NCBI GenBank assembly: GCA_030867875.1
Contig: JAOWCC010000044.1
Coordinates: 1,396,501-1,460,500, forward strand
DNA length: 64,000 nt
Source: Actinernus sp. WN-2022
Lineage: Eukaryota; Cnidaria; Anthozoa; Actiniaria; Actinernidae
Reading direction: 5' to 3'
The notes under the pieces were generated by a model. The model had not been told where the DNA came from. It saw only the letters and a program-made list of their open reading frames with translations, and did no database searches. Below, in pieces: positions 49,401-55,400 of the stretch. Position numbers and translations under genes: made by a program. Numbering within the stretch: position 1 is the first letter of the stretch; every line of letters starts with the position of its first letter.

Positions 49401-52400
49401 TCCGTCCCCTCTTCTTCCGCCAGGAGTGCCGTGTAGGCCTCTTCTCCTCCTCCTTCTTCTGTTTCTTCTTCTATCCTGGGGGCTTTCTGGTCAGCCACTT
49501 GCATGTAGCACAGATGGTCCGGGGGGACAATAGTGTTGCAACTACGGCAACGGTATTCCCCACACACGTGGGCCCCTGGTTGTTGACGGGTCCGGCACAG
49601 ATGGTACACGGTCACCCCACACTGGACACAACGGGTGTACCGCTCGCAAGAGCTCCATTCTTTTGTGCACAGAGACCCTCTACCCGACCGGCGGGGTAGG
49701 CGACGGCGGTGGTTCTCATAGCATCCTTCACTCTTAAACCACCGATGGCAATGGTCACACTTTTTCCAATCCCATTTCTCTCCAGGGGGGAGGGGGGAAC
49801 AATTATTGATGCCGCAACAAACACATGTCGTGTCACAGACGTGATGTATAGGACTTGTGTAGGTCTTCTTACAGTAGGGGCAAAAGTACTTGGCGTTCAA
49901 CAGCCCACACATATTGTTGATGACGTCATAGTGGTGGTCCTCTGTTTGGTACAGGTAAAGGCGGTGTTGTGCCCCGGGGAGGTGTCCTGAGTATATAATG
50001 CTGCTCATGTGTGCACGGGAGACCAGATTTACTTCTACACCTTGAGGCCTAAAAAACTCCTGGAATTGCTTAAGCTCTGGTAGCCCACACGGTTGAATAG
50101 GGACCCCCGCCTGACGATGGAGTTCCACGGCTAGATTCCGTTGCACGGGTCTCCCCTGACTTATGGTATGGTACTGTGGATGTTGTTGTGCCTTGGCTAG
50201 GGCCGTGACCAATCCTCTGGCCATACACATTTCGTCTACATTTCGTATCCTCAAAATACTTCTTTTATTTTTCTTGAATTTCTCCAAGTCGGTAGTAGAA
50301 CAGCGTGCCGCACGACCTCTTCCCGCCCTCGGCATTTCCACGTGAAACACATGGACATGGAAGTTGCCCTGCATGATGAACTCTTGGTTGGATTGTGTGA
50401 GCTCTCCAATTCTGGCCATGACCAGGGCGGGGGTGAGGGTAGACCTCATCAGGTAAGGAAAGGAAAGGGGGTAGTCCAAGCGTGGAGCGTCTAGGGTAAG
50501 CCTAACCCGATCTTCTGGGTTTGCGGTCCCAAGAGTGGTGTCCAGGACCCTCTCTATAAATATAAATAAAATGTTTTTTATTTTTATTTTTATATAAATG
50601 AATAAAAAATTGAGGCTCTCTGTAGTAAGGGATGCGAGAAAGAAAGAAAAACAATTATAAAAAAAAAAGAAAAAAAAATTCCACGCGCGGGGGTTTGAAC
50701 CCACTCCTTTCCTTTGAGATTCCAAACAGGAGAATTAGAGCCATGCGCCACCGCGCGCGCAGTCATGACAGCCCATCAAAATTAGTGTAGTCTTGCTTTC
50801 GACTTACCTCAGCTAGAGTCGCGCGGGACCTTGTCTTGATTTTCAGTTCGTAGTCCTTACACGTTGTTTTAATTTTTTTACAGGCTCTCGAACTTGTTTG
50901 AACCAGTTCAAATTTTTCTTCGTCGTCGTCATCACTTTCTTCACTTTCTGGGGCGCTTGTTTTTGTCTTTTTAGTTGCCCCACCACCTCGTTGTTCTGCC
51001 ATGCGTTTCCGAGTTGTGGAGGGAAACATTTCGTTTAACCAGGCGTCTGCATCCCAGAGGGGTTCGGTCTCCTCGGAAAAAACTTCAGCACGATCTTGGT
51101 CGTTAATTTCTGGTAGCTCGGTGGGGAGGGGCCACGCCGCGATTAGTTTCTCGACGTCCTCTTCGGTTATTCCACACCCCTCTAGCGACTACCCCTCGGG
51201 GATGGTAAATGCCTCTTGAGAGGATGGCGGGTAGTCCGGGGGAAAATCCGTGTCTTCGAGGAACGCGTACGTAGTGTCTTCGTTGTGCCAAGGGTTCACT
51301 TCTTCGTACGTTGGCCACTCGTTCTCTTCTACGGCTATTTCCTCCACGGGAACCGAAGCGGCGCGCGGGAGAATTTCCTCCGACTCCACGGGGGAGAGGG
51401 GCTGTGTGGTCTGTAATGATGAAGCATAGGGATTGTCCACTTTTTCTTCTTCAATTGTAATGGTGACTTCCATGCCTTCCTCATCTAGGTAGTTTAAGGT
51501 GGACATCGTGGTGACGGATTTTGCTCTGAAATTTACAAGGGAGGTTCACTTTTTATACGGTCCGGGAAGTTCCCCCGGCCCACCAATCCCGAGCCCGTAT
51601 TTGGTCTATAAATTTCCGACCACTCCCGAACCCATATTGAGCCCTATAAATCCCGACCAATCCCGAGCCTGTATTTGTTCTATAAATTTTCGACCAATCC
51701 CGACTATAATTCCCGACCAATCCCGACCAATCCCGACCAATCCCGACCAATTCCCGACCAATCCCGACTATATTTCCCGACCAATCCCGACCAATCCCGA
51801 CCAATCCCGACCAATTCCCGACCAATCCCGACTATAATTCCCGACCAATCCCGAAGTCCCCCAAACACCCCCACCCCACCACTTATTGGCCAACACTCAA
51901 CTGGTTTCCCGAGGGACGCGTTGGGGTTTCAGACGGTTTAGGAGCCCTTGCCCGGAAAGTGTGAAAGGGAAAAAAAAAAAAAAAGGGGGAAAACTAAGAG
52001 GGCCGTGAGAAGAAGGCCTGCAGAAAATTAAAAAAAATTTCACCGATGTTTTCAGGATGAATTTGAGCTTCTTGGACTTCCCCCAAAAATTCTGGTAAAC
52101 AACCTTGACCCGAAGTAAGAAAAGGGCGCGTAAACAAACTACGTAACGCCTTGTGATTGGTCCATCAAAAATCAGGTAACTTTCGACTGGTTTCCCAAAG
52201 GTCATACAGGTTTCGGGGCTCCAAAAATACCTTTCCCGGGTCGAATGAAGGGGGAAAAAACGCGGAAAACTAAGAGGGGCTTGCGAAGAAGACCTCCAGA
52301 AAAAAAAAAGCAAATTTCCCCGCTGTTTTAGGGGTGACTTTGAGCTTCTTAGGGGCTCAGAAAAAAAGTTTGGCAAAAAACGTCAAAACCGGATCGAAAG

Positions 52401-55400
52401 TCCACCACTCCTAGAGCACGTTGCGTAAAACGGGCCAATTAAAACCCGAGAAAGTGCACCAATCAGGACCCAGTATATGTTCTATAAATGATAGGGGTTG
52501 AATGAAGTTCGGTGCCTTTGCCACTGACAACTCGAGAAGGTAAGTGTACACGGAATTCGCTCTTGAAATTCAACACGCTTTGGTACTAATCTTTTTTTCC
52601 TTTGGTTTCCTTTTTATTTCTACAGCTTACAGAACACAAACAAAAAGCTGAAGAGGATGGCATACCGCGGGCCCCACAGGGAAAGAGAAGTACGTACCTG
52701 CTGAATTGATTTTTTATCTTGGGCCACAACCACTAACTTTTTCTTTTTGTTTTTTATAGAATGTTCACGGAGTCGACGTTATTAACATGGATCCTGTTAG
52801 TTCTTCTCCGTCCCGTCCCCCTAAAAGACAGTGTGTAGCGGACGGACTCTGCTTAACAGGACCGTTCATTTTTATTGGCAAAATCCCCCGACGCACAATA
52901 ATTTGATTAATTTTTTTATAGGTTTTCTTGGAGGTCCTCTCGGGACCTGCCCGCTCTCGGTAAGAGCGCCTCTTCAGAAACGAATTCCCCTAAAGCATTA
53001 TTCATGTCGTACCTCTTTTTTATTTTTTATTTTAATTTTTATTTTTTTATTTTTTCCCGAACCAGGCTTTCAAATCTATTCATTTCTATTCGCATGCCAT
53101 GGTGCTGCGCACCACAGGTCTCCCAATAGAGATCCTAACAAAAATCGGGGAGTATGTCTGTACTCAGCAAAGGATCGACCGAAGGAAGGCAAACCATCAA
53201 AAACAACTGAATCCTAGCCTGTTCCTACTAAAACATGTGGCGACGGGAATCCGAGGGACATATTCTTGGGGAAACAGCCAGCAGACAATGGAATTTAATC
53301 GGAATTTCACAAAATGTACTGGGCCTTATGCTGCTATGCATATGGAACCCGTAACGGAGTACAGATTTAACTGGTGCGATTATTGCCGGTGCAACAAAAC
53401 CATAGTTCGAATGCACTGCAAGGAGGGACTCGCCTACTTCCGTTGCCGTCACCATCCAGTTTATTTTGATCTGGGAGACTGGGATGGCTGGGGGCGCTTT
53501 CAGTGGGAAAAATTATACTTCCATGTTACTTTGTAATTTTTCTATTTTCCTATTTTTTATTTTATAGTGTTTGTGGTGCGGTGGAAATATCGACCGGGTT
53601 AACTTACCGCCCATGCCCTGTTGCGGGTCCACCTATTGCAAGTCTTGTTTCATTTTAATTATCGCCGAGGCAATAAGGGAAAATGTCCATCCTCGTTGTG
53701 GGGTTTGCTACTTGAAAATGCAACATTCCTTTTTCATTCGCTCGGGGAGCGTAGTTATATTTAGACATTGTGCCACTTTGGCAAGTTTTCATTTGCCCTT
53801 ATCACACAAATTTGTAGAGTTTTACATTTACATTTCCCACTGAAAGCTCGGAAGTAGGGGAGTTCTATTGCCATGGAGAAAAATGTATTATCCTAGCCAA
53901 TCTTTTTTTTTATTTTATTTTTTTATAGTGTCTTCTATGTGGGGATCTCCCCGCTAATCAATTACCACAACTACCGTGTTGCGGGGAGCAAGTATGTACC
54001 CCTTGCTTTTTCAGATTCGTGGCAAGATCCCTAAGATATGACAGAGTTCCTCTCTGCTACTGTTGTTTGAGTCGAATTGAACATTCTTTTTTTCTAAGGG
54101 CAGGCTCCGTTGTCCTGTTTAACCATTTAGATACTTTTGGTGTTATAACTTTGCCTCTACAAAAATGTCACGCTACCCACTACCATATGATTTAATATTT
54201 TTCTCCATGGCAATTTCCTTTTTTATATTTATCACACTTTTTCATACATTAGAGCAATTTGCTCATTAAATTTTTTTCCAACTTTTTCAAAATAATAGGG
54301 CGATAGCCTACTATATGTAATTTTTCAAATAATAGGGCGATAGCCTACTATATGTAATTTTTCAAATAATAGGGCGATGGCCCATCCATTCATGTAATTT
54401 CTCTCTCTCTCTGTGGGGCCCCGAAATAGGGCCCCTTGTAACTATTATTTTATTTTTGTAAATTGTATTCTGTTTATTGTTAAGAATTATTTGAAAACAA
54501 AGTTGTTTTTACCAAACACATGTCTCTTTTATTGTCTCAAGATTCTTACATGTAATTGGCTGACTCAAATAAAACCAAAAGGGTCAACACTCCGGTTTCC
54601 CTATAGGCCTGGGGATTGTCTTCGTAAATCAAAGCCATATTGTATATTAATTTTAAATAATGAAAACAAATTTGTTTTTACTAAAACAAAAGTCTCTTTT
54701 TATTGTCTCCAATTAAATAGTGGTTGAATCACATAAGACCACAAGGTATTATTACATAGTGGTTGCTTCATATAAGGCCACAAGGATAAAATCCCGGGTA
54801 TCCGGCTTGTCCCCAAAATCTAGGTCTTCTCGGATCCGCGTGGGACTGGTCCCGGGCTGTCACTAGGGTGGGTGGGTGGGGACCCTATTTGGATATATTC
54901 CAGCGTAGGCTTGTTTCTCGTACTTTTGCAGGTATTGCTTGTGGTTCAAACCTTCCTGCATAGCCTAGAAATCCATTTTACATAGCCTGTCATAGTACTT
55001 TTCTGTGGTTGGGCTTCTTTCCTTCTCCATCTTTGCGGCCAACTTATCCATATCCATGAAGTACTCGTCACTTTTCAGGCAATCGTCAAAGTGGATATCC
55101 GATGCCCATCTCAGTGCTTGTTCTTCTATTGACATTGGAAAGCACTCTGGCATCCCTGTGGGGAGGGCGGGGGACCCACGGTCATTGTACCAACAGGGGA
55201 TCCGTAGGGTACCAGGGGGGTCGGGAGCGTTGTAGTCTCTAGGGGTACCCCCAGGGGTGTCCCCAGGGGTGTCCCCGGTGGGGGTCCATGTGGGGGTCCC
55301 TGTGACATCTCCGCGGGGGGAACCGTAAAGGGCATAGTGGCGTGGGGACTGGTCCAAGCGACGGGCGGCGGACCTTGGGGGGCCTGTGACGTCCATGGCG

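Noticed and set aside
47000..50000. Many plus-strand frames opposite polymerase B
   Set aside because: Shadows of a G+C-rich coding strand; no domain or promoter supports them.
50552..50725. An upstream extension of the polymerase frame starting near 50725, with Phe-rich residues
   Set aside because: It covers the T-rich intron and the tRNA-like gene; the residues are translations of poly-T and AT-rich DNA. The spliced 5' exon explains the N terminus better.
50671..50760. A functional tRNA gene
   Set aside because: A and B boxes and the acceptor-like stem are present, but the D-arm and T-arm do not pair and no proper anticodon loop forms.
51189..51506. Homology of the acidic protein to adenovirus E1A
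   Set aside because: Position and composition are suggestive, but no LxCxE, no zinc finger and no alignable block were found.
51553..51941. Open frames of repeated NPDQSRPIPT or WSGLVGIGRD type
   Set aside because: Translations of the CCAAT-box array in frames of a 10-11 bp repeat.
51897..52376. 159-codon minus-strand frame
   Set aside because: Mirrors a tandem DNA duplication and poly-A/G tracts, has low complexity and no family resemblance; it lies opposite probable regulatory DNA.
54413..54727. 104-codon plus-strand frame after the zinc-finger locus
   Set aside because: It spans duplicated AT-rich 3' sequence with poly(A)-type signals and has no domain.
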